Part shown: positions 6,469 through 15,173 of the stretch, piece by piece
How positions within the stretch are numbered: the stretch's first letter is position 1
Layout of the letters: each line of letters begins with the position of its first letter
DNA from: Planctomycetota bacterium
GTDB taxonomy: Bacteria > Planctomycetota > Planctomycetia > Pirellulales > Lacipirellulaceae
Length of the DNA stretch: 15,241 bases
Assembly: GCA_022614705.1 (NCBI GenBank)
Contig: JAKEIB010000280.1
Location: 1 to 15,241 of the forward strand
Reading direction: 5' to 3'
The notes under the pieces: generated by a model
Database searches by the model: none
The model's input: only the letters and a program-made list of their open reading frames with translations
What the model was told of the DNA's origin: nothing
Position numbers and translations under genes: made by a program

Positions 6469-6506
6469 GCCGGATTATCGCCGACGCAAATCTGCGGTCA
6501 ACTGCC

Positions 6507-7175
6507 GTGATTACTCAGGAATCAAACTTCGAAGCACAGCCGCAGGCCCTCGCCGGCTTGCTCGCCGGAATCGGACTGTCGTTCACGCCCGAACAGGTCG
6601 AGCAACTCGACCATTACCGGCGCTTGCTTTGGTCCTGGAACGAGCGGATGAACCTCACTCGTCACACGACGCTGGTAAAATTCGTCAACCGGGATGTATT
6701 CGACAGCCACCAATTCAGCCTATTGCTGGAGCGCGGCGCACGCGTGCTCGACGTCGGCACCGGCGGCGGCGTGCCGGGCGTTGTGCTGGCGATTCTGCGG
6801 CCCGACCTGTCCGTTAGCCTTTGCGAATCGACTCAGAAGAAAGCTCGCGCTGTCGAGGCGATCGTCGGCGAACTGGAGATACCCGTGCCTGTGTTCGCGA
6901 CGCGCGCCGAAGAAGTGCTGCAAGTCAGCACATTCGATACGCTCGTCGCCCGCGCGCTTGCCCCACTTTCCAAAATCCTCACCTGGCTCACGCCGCACTG
7001 GGACGCATTCGACCGGCTCTTAATCGTGAAAGGTCCCGCGTGGGTCGAGGAACGGGCCGACGCCCGTCACCGCGGCTTGCTGCACGGCCTGGAACTTCGC
7101 AAGGCGGCCACCTACGAAACACCCGGCACCGGCGCTGAAAGCATTCTCCTCAGCATTCAGCGGTCCACTGGCTAA
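6507..7175 (+). CDS. rsmG: 16S rRNA (guanine527-N7)-methyltransferase
   Basis: RsmG (GidB) transfers a methyl group from S-adenosylmethionine to N7 of G527 in 16S rRNA; its loss gives low-level streptomycin resistance in several bacteria. The GTG start gives 222 residues, the normal family length. Key parts are the N-terminal helix pattern YRRLLWSWNERMNLTR (37-52), the DSH motif (66-68), the SAM-binding loop LDVGTGGGVPG (81-91), a CESTQKK segment after it, and the late RALAPL stretch typical of the family. An ATG at 6372 in the same frame would add 45 low-complexity residues and precede the likely promoter, so it was rejected. A DUF3467 gene follows on the same strand 102 nt downstream. Confidence 0.93.
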   Translation: MITQESNFEAQPQALAGLLAGIGLSFTPEQVEQLDHYRRLLWSWNERMNLTRHTTLVKFVNRDVFDSHQFSLLLERGARVLDVGTGGGVPGVVLAILRPDLSVSLCESTQKKARAVEAIVGELEIPVPVFATRAEEVLQVSTFDTLVARALAPLSKILTWLTPHWDAFDRLLIVKGPAWVEERADARHRGLLHGLELRKAATYETPGTGAESILLSIQRSTG

Positions 7176-7277
7176 CGCCGCGGGAAAGGCGTACACTAGG
7201 GATTCGATTCAACTTCCCATCGACGACAATTCGTGCGTCGAGTTCATTCCACAAATCAACGTAAGGGGACTCTAATC

Positions 7278-7640
7278 GTGGCCGACGAAGACAGAACCGA
7301 TGGCGAACAGCCCAATCCAGCCACTCAGGAACAGTTGCAGCGCGCTGCCCGCGTGGAAGTGAACGACAAGAACGCGGTGTGCTTGTACGCCAATTTTTGC
7401 CGCGTCACGGGCACGCCCGAGGAGCTGATCCTCGACTTCGGCCTCAACGCCCAGCCCTTCGGAGTGCCGACCGAGCCGGTCGAAGTCAAGCAGCGCATCG
7501 TGACCAACTACTTCACGGCTAAGCGTATGCTGCAAGCGCTGCACATGTCCGTCCAGCGCCACGAGCAGGCCTTCGGCGTGCTGGAGACCGACGTGCAAAA
7601 GCGCGTCGTAGGCGGACGCGGACGGCCGCAAGCGAGTTGA
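7278..7640 (+). CDS. DUF3467 family protein
   Basis: 120 residues from GTG 7278, chosen because AAGGGGA (7263-7269) sits 8 nt upstream; the in-frame start at 7233 lacks such a site. The conserved block begins YANFCRVTGTPEE (37-49), continues through LDFGLNAQPFG, EPVEVKQRIV and NYFTAKRM, and ends ALHMSVQRHEQAFGVLETD (87-105). This is the pattern of the DUF3467 family, small soluble proteins of unknown function seen in planctomycetes and other bacteria. There is no signal peptide or membrane segment. The C-terminus is basic (RVVGGRGRPQAS), which could suit nucleic-acid contact, but no function should be assigned. A weak -10-like TACACT lies at 7192-7197. The gene converges on rseP across a nest of palindromes. 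Confidence 0.88.
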   Translation: MADEDRTDGEQPNPATQEQLQRAARVEVNDKNAVCLYANFCRVTGTPEELILDFGLNAQPFGVPTEPVEVKQRIVTNYFTAKRMLQALHMSVQRHEQAFGVLETDVQKRVVGGRGRPQAS

Positions 7641-7661
7641 TTCGCGCGTGCGATTACAAAT

Positions 7662-7733
7662 GCGCTCCGCCGACCCGCCGCGGCGGGTGCCCGGTCGCGG
7701 CTAATCGTTTAGCCGCGACGCGAAGCGGAGCGC
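7662..7733. terminator. Nested palindromes between convergent DUF3467 gene and rseP
   Basis: Three structures sit in 72 nt. Outer arms are GCGCTCCGC (7662-7670) and GCGGAGCGC (7725-7733). Inside are a perfect palindrome CCCGCCGCGGCGGG (7674-7687) and a strong hairpin GTCGCGGCTAA/TTAGCCGCGAC (7694-7704 and 7709-7719, 4-nt loop). The position between converging genes suits a bidirectional terminator, but there is no T-run. Parts recur elsewhere in the window, so it may be a repeat element. Confidence 0.55.
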
Positions 7734-7745
7734 GTTTGCGGAGTC

Positions 7746-9959
7746 TCACAATATCCAGCGCTGAATATCCAGCCCGATCACGAACAGCATCAGGCTGATG
7801 ATAAACACAAACCCGGCCATGTGCATCGCCAGCACAAACCGCTCGTTGGCCGGTCGGCCGCGGATGCCCTCGTACGCCAGAAACACCATGTGACCGCCGT
7901 CGAGCAGCGGAATTGGCAGGAAGTTGATCACGGCCAGGTTCGCGCTGAGCATCGTGAGGAAAATCAAGAGCGACGACAAGCCTTGCGACGCCGCGTCGCC
8001 CGCCGCCACGGCAATGGTGCCCGGCCCGCCCAGCATCTTGAACGGCACCTGCCGCCCCAACTTCTGCAAGAAGCGAAACACCATCGTCAGCGATTCGATG
8101 GTTTCTTCCCATCCGTAGCGCACGGCCTGGGAAAATGTCGCCGCCTTGCGGACGCGAAAGATTGGCTCGAACACCAGCCCGCGCCGCGCAATGAAAATCC
8201 TGTCGGCCGGCTGCGGTTCAAGCTGCACCGTGCGGGGTTCCTTGCTCTCGCCGCGCAGAAAGCGCAGCTCAACCCGCGTACCTTGGGGCTTGAATTGCAC
8301 GGCATCCACCAGCCACGGCCAATTCGGATGGTTAGGTCCAAGCTCGACGTCCACCGGAGGATCGGGTGTCTTCCCCTTCTTGTCGACTGGAAAGATGATT
8401 CTCGCACCGATCACGCGATCACCCGCCGCGATCTCGGTCGACGCCGCCGGGCCTGAAGGCGCCACCGCTTGGACCACGTTCTCGATTCTGTACGCGATGC
8501 CGACCGCATCGGCCGCCACGGGCGCGCCGATCGGCGTCTCCGAGTGAATCGCAATCGGCACGACCGGTTTTATGCGGAACGAAAGCTCTTCGCGATCGGT
8601 TTCCCCGCTGGCCTTGCGCAACACTTTGAATTCGACTTCACGCCCTTCCCTCGCGGCTCTCTGCAAGTATTCGGGCAACGTCAGCGGGTCGATCCAAGTG
8701 GCCGCGTCCGCCGCGGCGGACGCGCCTTGCGAGTCTCGGAGAGACTCGCCCACTAGCGCAATCGGCTTGCCGTCCACTTGCGTAATCAAATCACCCTTCT
8801 TCATTTCCGCCTTGTCCGCCGGCGAATCGTTTTGCACCGCCGTGATCGGACCCATTTCCATCACTAAACCAAACTCGCACAGCGGCTGCGGCTGCACTTC
8901 GAACGTCAGCAGCTCTGTTTTCTCGGCTTTGCCATCCGGGCCCATGACAACGTTGCCATCTGCATCTTTCAGCGGTCGCCGCACGCCTATTTCCAGCGGC
9001 TTGTCCGCCGACTTTGCCAACTCGGCCACGTACTGCCGAAAGTTTTCGACCGGTACGCTGTTGACGCTCGCAACCGTATCGCCGCCTCGAAATTTGGCCT
9101 CATCCTTTTTGATTGAATCTTCGGCCGGAGAAACGAGCCGGGCACTTGCAGCCACTGAGTCCTCATCGACCGGCTCAGTGTCCCGCAATTCGAGCGATTG
9201 CGCCACACCGACGCCGACCGTCGCCAGCTCGCCCGCTTCCTGCGTCGGCGTAAGCGTCATGGGAACCGTTTTGCCGTCTGCCGCGCGGCGTATTTGGCAC
9301 GGTATTCCGCTCTCCAGATCGGCGAGCGTCACACCGCCCCGGAGTTGAAGAAACGTCGGGTCCACGCGATCGCCCAATCGCACGATTTCATCACCCGGCT
9401 CGAGTCCCAGCTTCCAGGCCGGTGAACCGGGCATTGTTTCCGTCACGATGCACGGCAAATACTTCACGCCCATCCCGTAGGCGATCACGGCGAAAATGAA
9501 CGCAAAAATGACGTTCATGATCACGCCGGCCGAGATGATCGCCATGCGCTGCGGCACGCTTTTGGCCAGGTAGCTGCGGCGATCGACGTAGTACGTTTCG
9601 CCATTCGGGCCAGTAATGGGAACTGCGTCGAGGCTGGCCGCATCAATCTGCGACTTCTGCATCTGTTCGGCGATGTGCGACGGATCATCGTCCTGGCCGA
9701 ACATCTTCACGTACCCGCCCAGTGGCAAGATGCCGATGCCGTACAGCGTCTCACCCCACCGCCGGCTCAGCTTGTAGCCGCCGATGTCGAAGCCGATCAT
9801 GAACTTCTCGACCTTCACGCCGCAGGCCTTGGCCATCAAAAAGTGGCCCAGTTCGTGCACGAAGACTACGGCCCCTAGCGCGACCGCAACTTTTACGATT
9901 ACGTCGATCCACCAAATGAGTGAATCGAACGATACAGCTAATAATAAATCAGTTAACAT
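7746..9959 (-). CDS. rseP: RseP-type site-2 intramembrane zinc metalloprotease, multi-PDZ
   Basis: Membrane-embedded metalloprotease of the S2P/RseP family, which cuts transmembrane substrates such as anti-sigma factors and signal-peptide remnants. The zinc site is seen as HELGH (35-39) in the first membrane helix and LLDGG (685-689, D687) near the C-terminus. Hydrophobic segments lie at about 20-42, 140-165, 660-682 and 708-730. The protein has 737 residues against ~450 in E. coli because the periplasmic part is enlarged: PDZ-like stretches begin near 170, 268, 362 and 487. The third contains an Ala/Ser-rich insert (about 402-421) encoded by two perfect palindromes (8704-8749). The ATG at 9959 has no clear Shine-Dalgarno. 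It lies downstream of dxr on the same strand, the usual dxr-rseP order, with a 239-nt repeat-bearing gap. Confidence 0.93.
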   Translation of the reverse strand: MLTDLLLAVSFDSLIWWIDVIVKVAVALGAVVFVHELGHFLMAKACGVKVEKFMIGFDIGGYKLSRRWGETLYGIGILPLGGYVKMFGQDDDPSHIAEQMQKSQIDAASLDAVPITGPNGETYYVDRRSYLAKSVPQRMAIISAGVIMNVIFAFIFAVIAYGMGVKYLPCIVTETMPGSPAWKLGLEPGDEIVRLGDRVDPTFLQLRGGVTLADLESGIPCQIRRAADGKTVPMTLTPTQEAGELATVGVGVAQSLELRDTEPVDEDSVAASARLVSPAEDSIKKDEAKFRGGDTVASVNSVPVENFRQYVAELAKSADKPLEIGVRRPLKDADGNVVMGPDGKAEKTELLTFEVQPQPLCEFGLVMEMGPITAVQNDSPADKAEMKKGDLITQVDGKPIALVGESLRDSQGASAAADAATWIDPLTLPEYLQRAAREGREVEFKVLRKASGETDREELSFRIKPVVPIAIHSETPIGAPVAADAVGIAYRIENVVQAVAPSGPAASTEIAAGDRVIGARIIFPVDKKGKTPDPPVDVELGPNHPNWPWLVDAVQFKPQGTRVELRFLRGESKEPRTVQLEPQPADRIFIARRGLVFEPIFRVRKAATFSQAVRYGWEETIESLTMVFRFLQKLGRQVPFKMLGGPGTIAVAAGDAASQGLSSLLIFLTMLSANLAVINFLPIPLLDGGHMVFLAYEGIRGRPANERFVLAMHMAGFVFIISLMLFVIGLDIQRWIL
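8704..8749. repeat. Palindromic element inside the rseP coding region
   Basis: A perfect 20-nt palindrome, GCGTCCGCCG followed by CGGCGGACGC (8704-8723), is followed after 5 nt by the hairpin GCGAGTCTC (8729-8737), loop GGA, GAGACTCGC (8741-8749). In the minus-strand rseP frame they encode GESLRDSQGASAAADAA, placed between a PDZ-like GDLITQVDGKPIA and the following PLTLPEYL helix. Nothing in the frame is broken. The density of perfect symmetry is not expected from coding constraint alone. Confidence 0.75.
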
Positions 9960-9981
9960 TTTGAAGATCGAGTCTTACAAC

Positions 9982-10168
9982 GCCCTGAAAGGGCGCGATG
10001 TGAAAGCCCAGGGCGCAGCCCTGGGTGCGTTTGCGTAATGAAATCAAAGCCCTGCAAGGGCGATATACCCCGTCCCAGTCGGTATCGCACTCTTTCAGAG
10101 CTTCGTTATGATCCAATTAACTTTCCCAGGGCTGCGCCCTGGGCTATCACATGTGGCCCTTTCAGGGC
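9982..10168. repeat. Pair of 44-bp inverted repeats between dxr and rseP
   Basis: Unit 1 (9982-10025) and unit 2 (10125-10168) are inverted copies differing at only a few positions. Each contains two palindromes: GCCCTGAAAGGGC-like and CCCAGGGCGCAGCCCTGGG. A further partial copy, GCCCTGCAAGGGCG, lies at 10050-10063. The arrangement resembles a REP/BIME pair (two palindromes facing each other). It fills nearly all of the 239-nt gap within the dxr-rseP transcription unit, so the RNA could form a long stem that affects rseP expression. No REP-associated transposase is in the window. Confidence 0.8.
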
Positions 10169-10198
10169 CGCCTGCTCGCTTACGCACCACCCATATTG

Positions 10199-11362
10199 TC
10201 ACGCACAAACCCAGCGAGTCACTTCCTGGCGGGCCCAGTGGTCCAGTTCTTCGAGCTGCTCGAGCGTCGGATTCGGCTCGAAATGGTGCGATTCCAGTAC
10301 GCTGCGGCAGGCCGGAACGATCTCAGTAAAATGTAGCTCGCCGTCTAAAAACGCTTCCACGGCCGCTTCGTTGGCCGCGTTGAGCACGGCGCCGCTCGTG
10401 CCGCCGGAACGGGCGCATTCATACCCAAGCTCCAAAGCGGGACAGCGTTCCGCGTCTGCCGGTTCAAATTCCAGCCGCCAGCGGCGCGACCAGTCCAACC
10501 GCTCCGAGATCCCGGCGCGCCGCAGAGGATACTCGAGCGCGTACTGAATCGGCAGCTTCATGTCGGGCGGACCCAGCTGTGCCACAACCGAGCCATCCAC
10601 AAACTCCACAAACGAGTGCACGATCGACTGCGGATGAATCACGACATCAATCTGCTCGGCCGCCAGACCGAAAAGCCAACGCGATTCGATGATCTCCAGG
10701 GCCTTATTCATCATCGTGGCCGAGTCAATCGTGATCTTCGGGCCCATGTCCCAGGTGGGATGCGCGAGCGCTTCGTCAACCGTCACCTGCTTCAGTTGAT
10801 CGACCGACAATTCGCGAAACGGCCCGCCGCTGGCGGTGAGGACGATCCGTCGCACTTCTTCCGGTCGCCCGGCCTGCATCGCTTGAAAAATCGCACTGTG
10901 TTCGCTATCCACGGGCAGCATTCGCGCGCCGCGCTCGGCGGCCAGCCGCGTCATCAATCCGCCCGCCATGACCAAAGTTTCTTTGTTCGCCAGGGCGACG
11001 GTTTTCTTGGCCTCCAGCGCCGCCCAAGTGCTCCGCAACCCGGCGCTGCCGACAATTGCGCCCAACACGACGTCCACCTCGTCCGCACCGGCCACTTGGA
11101 CGAGTGCACCGGCCCCGACCAGCAATTGCGTTTCCGCGGGCAGCGACGACCAATCGAAACGATGCGCCTGTGTCTCATCGGTCGCCACGATCCAACGTGG
11201 TCGAAAGTGCCGCGCCTGCTCCAGCAACCGACCAAGTTTCCCATGGGCCGAGAGTGCGACGGCCCGCAGCCGTCCGCCGCTAGCGTCGATCACGTCCAAC
11301 GCACTCGTGCCGATGCTCCCGGTTGAGCCCAAGACGGCAACGTTCTTCGTGACAGCTGACAT
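10199..11362 (-). CDS. dxr: 1-deoxy-D-xylulose-5-phosphate reductoisomerase
   Basis: Second enzyme of the MEP isoprenoid pathway: it rearranges and reduces DXP to 2-C-methyl-D-erythritol 4-phosphate using NADPH and a divalent metal, and is the target of fosmidomycin. The 387 residues match the family length. Visible motifs are the NADPH loop GSTGSIG (12-18), LANKET (124-129), the metal-binding VDSEHSA with D152 and E154, ASGGPF (177-182), HPTWDMGPKITIDSATMMNK (201-220) followed by the third metal ligand E223, HPQSIVHS, and LNAANE near the end. All key residues are intact. The start is ATG 11362, with only a weak AGG upstream. It precedes rseP, the gene order also found in many other bacteria. 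Confidence 0.97.
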   Translation of the reverse strand: MSAVTKNVAVLGSTGSIGTSALDVIDASGGRLRAVALSAHGKLGRLLEQARHFRPRWIVATDETQAHRFDWSSLPAETQLLVGAGALVQVAGADEVDVVLGAIVGSAGLRSTWAALEAKKTVALANKETLVMAGGLMTRLAAERGARMLPVDSEHSAIFQAMQAGRPEEVRRIVLTASGGPFRELSVDQLKQVTVDEALAHPTWDMGPKITIDSATMMNKALEIIESRWLFGLAAEQIDVVIHPQSIVHSFVEFVDGSVVAQLGPPDMKLPIQYALEYPLRRAGISERLDWSRRWRLEFEPADAERCPALELGYECARSGGTSGAVLNAANEAAVEAFLDGELHFTEIVPACRSVLESHHFEPNPTLEQLEELDHWARQEVTRWVCA

Positions 11363-11406
11363 TCGGCCTGGTGATTCGGTGTGGTAGGCGCCCGCGACTC
11401 ACCGGC

Positions 11407-11459
11407 GTCCTGTTAGGACCGCGGCTTGCGTACCTGTTAGCCGCGACCCAACGGGTCGC
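11407..11459. repeat. Stacked hairpins upstream of dxr
   Basis: Three inverted repeats follow one another: GTCCT/AGGAC (11407-11411, 11415-11419), CGCGGCT/AGCCGCG (11420-11426, 11439-11445) and GCGACCC/GGGTCGC (11443-11449, 11453-11459). The 11-mer TTAGCCGCGAC (11437-11447) is identical to 7709-7719, suggesting a dispersed repeat family. The cluster begins 45 nt upstream of the dxr start and could lie in its leader or promoter. Confidence 0.6.
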
Positions 11460-11734
11460 CGGCCGGTGGCAGAGCAACTAAGCCCGGTGGGCCGGATATC
11501 ACCCTCGCATCAATCGTGCCGCCTGCAACGGCCAGATACACTCGACGAGGAAAAATATTCTTGCGGCCCGACGTATGTTTGAAATGGCAGTCGGCACACG
11601 ATGCCGTTTAGCGTCGCAATGAAGCTGGATCGCGTAAATCGCGGCGAACAGACCATTCTAGGGAGGGCCGCCGCCGGCAGCAAGCCGAGCAAAATCGGCC
11701 CGCCACGTCCACGTCCCTCGCCCCGACGCGGTTC

Positions 11735-11764
11735 GTTGTTTTTTTTGGCCTCTCTACATACGAT
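11735..11764 (+). promoter_or_regulatory. Weak promoter-like pair upstream of ftsH
   Basis: TTGTTT (11735-11740) and TACGAT (11759-11764) are spaced by 18 nt, with a T8 tract between them. If used, the ftsH leader would be over 300 nt and include the palindrome cluster at 11824-12012. The match is poor and could be chance in an AT-rich patch. Confidence 0.2.
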
Positions 11765-11823
11765 AAACTTGCCGGAAAAAGGTGAGTGCGTGGGTAAGGG
11801 CAGCGATTAAGTCCGAGTTCGGA

Positions 11824-12012
11824 GTCCCGGAGGGACGTCTCGAAAATAGCCCAGCAATTCATTGCTGGGTTTCGATAGCGAATAGAAATGAAGTCCCGGA
11901 GGGACGACAGAGAGCGACGTTCGGTCGTCCCTACGGGACGCTGAGAGAATTGGCCTGCATTATCCCCAGCAGTAGAACTGCTGGGCTATTGTCATTCGGT
12001 CCCTACGGGACC
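11824..12012. repeat. BIME-like cluster of palindromic repeats upstream of ftsH
   Basis: Six palindromes form two facing units. Unit 1 is GTCCCGGAGGGACG (11824-11837), CCCAGCAAT/ATTGCTGGG (11850-11869), GTCCCGGAGGGACG (11893-11906). Unit 2, inverted, is CGTCCCTACGGGACG (11926-11940), CCCAGCAGT/ACTGCTGGG (11965-11985), GGTCCCTACGGGACC (11998-12012). Both units share AATAGCCCAGCA when read in the same sense. The two units differ enough to be old or separately derived copies. The cluster ends 88 nt before the ftsH start. Confidence 0.82.
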
Positions 12013-12100
12013 ATACAAACCAATAATTGAGCATGTACGTGCTATTCACTTACTTACCGTCATTAATCGCTTCTTAAACGCGACTCGGCCATTCGACTCC

Positions 12101-14206
<2,106 letters not shown>

Positions 14207-14223
14207 TAGTATAGTAGCCCATC

Positions 14224-14229
14224 GGAGAG
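14224..14229 (+). promoter_or_regulatory. Ribosome binding site of the Uma2-like gene
   Basis: GGAGAG lies 6 nt before the ATG at 14236, one of the few clear Shine-Dalgarno sequences in the window. It fixes the start of the Uma2-like gene. Confidence 0.65.
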
Positions 14230-14235
14230 CGCGAT

Positions 14236-14850
14236 ATGGCAACTGCCGCCCAGACGACTGACGTAGCGCCTGACAAGATTTCTTGCATTCAGCCGGGACG
14301 GCGTCTCTTCACCGCTGCTGATCTGGCGGCGATGCCGGAAAACCTTCCCACCGGATCAGTTTCATTTGAACTTCATCACGGGAGACTGATACCTATGTCA
14401 CCGCCCGCTGAGCGGCACGGGAATTTGCAAGTTCGTATTGGGGGAGCACTGTGGGCTCAAGGCGAGGTCAAAGGACATGGAAAAGCTTACACGGAAGTCG
14501 GAATGATACTACAGCGTAATCCTGACCATATCCGCGGACCTGACGCGGCGTTCATTACGGCCCATTCACTGCCCCCGCGTGTTTCGCCGGAAGGCTTTCT
14601 GGAAACAATTCCTGACTTGGTCGTGGAGATTCGCAGCAAGAATGATACGACCGCTGAAATCGCCGAGAAAGTCGACGACTACCTGCAAGGCGGCACAAAA
14701 CTCGTTTGGGTTCTTGATCCCACTCCCGCGACGGTCACTGAGTACCGTCCAAACTCGCAGCCAAAGACCTATCGCCAGACCGACACGCTCGCTTGCGACG
14801 ACATCATTCCGGGTTTTCGATTGCCTCTGGCCGAGCTCTTTCAAGATTAG
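14236..14850 (+). CDS. Uma2 family (PD-(D/E)XK nuclease-like) protein
   Basis: 204 residues. The Uma2/DUF820 family has a restriction-endonuclease-like fold and is expanded in cyanobacteria and planctomycetes; cellular roles are largely unknown. Family signatures seen are FTAADLAAMPE near the start, FELHHGRLIPMSPP (44-57, E45), HGNLQVRIGGAL, GPDAAFI (101-107, D103), IPDLVVEIRSKND (125-137, E131, K135) and YLQGGTKLVWVLDP. D103 and E131 are the likely metal ligands. Most relatives read LSPSD where this one has RSKND, giving a Lys two positions beyond the usual spacing. It lies 29 nt after ftsH on the same strand and could be co-transcribed. Codon use is less GC-rich than in ftsH, consistent with an accessory gene acquired later. 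Confidence 0.85.
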   Translation: MATAAQTTDVAPDKISCIQPGRRLFTAADLAAMPENLPTGSVSFELHHGRLIPMSPPAERHGNLQVRIGGALWAQGEVKGHGKAYTEVGMILQRNPDHIRGPDAAFITAHSLPPRVSPEGFLETIPDLVVEIRSKNDTTAEIAEKVDDYLQGGTKLVWVLDPTPATVTEYRPNSQPKTYRQTDTLACDDIIPGFRLPLAELFQD

Positions 14851-14897
14851 CCGCGGTACCGTGTCGTGGTCTCCCGGCGTCCATCGCCTCTCGAGCA

Positions 14898-14913
14898 TCA
14901 GGCTGTTGCCTGA
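14898..14913. repeat. Small hairpin overlapping the stop codon of the minus-strand gene
   Basis: TCAGGC (14898-14903), loop TGTT, GCCTGA (14908-14913). The stem includes the TGA stop of the minus-strand gene and lies between two converging genes. It is too short and lacks a T-run, so a terminator role is only possible. Confidence 0.35.
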
Positions 14914-15173
14914 AGCAACGCTTCCACCGCCGCGCGATCCGCGCCCGGCACTTTCATCGCCATGCGGCCGCTCTTCTGAAATTCTGCGACGATGACGTCG
15001 CGATAACAAGCGTCCCAGTACCACCGACGGCAGTCGCTCCACGGTGCGAATTTGTGCCGCACGACAATCCCCTGGTCGCACACGCGCACTTTCCGATGCC
15101 ACCAGAAGTACGTGATTCCGATGGCAGTGATCACCACTGCCACGTATGGCTCGTCGCAAAAAATCTGACACAT
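14898..15173 (-). CDS. Hypothetical single-pass membrane protein
   Basis: 91 residues from ATG 15173; an in-frame stop at 15192-15194 limits extension. A hydrophobic helix (about 8-25, VAVVITAIGITYFWW) is followed by a soluble part with VRVCDQGIVVRHKF, a WSDCRRWYWD motif (45-54) and a C-terminal AMKVPGADRAAVEALLQ helix. The pattern of a membrane helix, a strand reading -V---GI----, a W--C/I---W box and a terminal VP---R-AVE-LL helix recalls PH-like membrane-associated domains of unknown function (DUF5673-like), but this is not certain. Typical relatives have more membrane segments, so this may be a short form. It converges with the Uma2-like gene. The function is not known. Confidence 0.6.
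   Translation of the reverse strand: MCQIFCDEPYVAVVITAIGITYFWWHRKVRVCDQGIVVRHKFAPWSDCRRWYWDACYRDVIVAEFQKSGRMAMKVPGADRAAVEALLQATA

Larger units (their letters stand above)
11363..12100. other. 738-nt divergent intergenic region between dxr and ftsH
   Basis: No credible gene. The dxr-proximal part (11407-11459) carries stacked small hairpins. The middle (about 11500-11760) shows no recognisable feature apart from a T8 run (11739-11746) and a weak promoter-like pair. The ftsH-proximal part (11824-12012) is a cluster of palindromes. Short open frames here lack ribosome sites and known motifs. Confidence 0.7.

Noticed and set aside
6372..6506. Extension of rsmG to ATG 6372
   Set aside because: It would place the start upstream of the TGCTACAAT promoter candidate and add 45 residues not typical of RsmG.
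8572..9348. A 258-residue open frame antisense to rseP
   Set aside because: It is Ser-rich low-complexity translation opposite the PDZ region, with no ribosome site or family resemblance.
11739..11746. T8 run as an intrinsic terminator
   Set aside because: No stable stem precedes it and no plus-strand gene ends upstream.
11601..11810. A 69-residue open frame between dxr and ftsH
   Set aside because: No ribosome site, a Pro/Arg-rich low-complexity middle, and no resemblance to a known family.
11824..12012. Possible CRISPR array
   Set aside because: The repeats are short palindromes of two kinds in inverted order with unequal spacing, and no cas genes are near.
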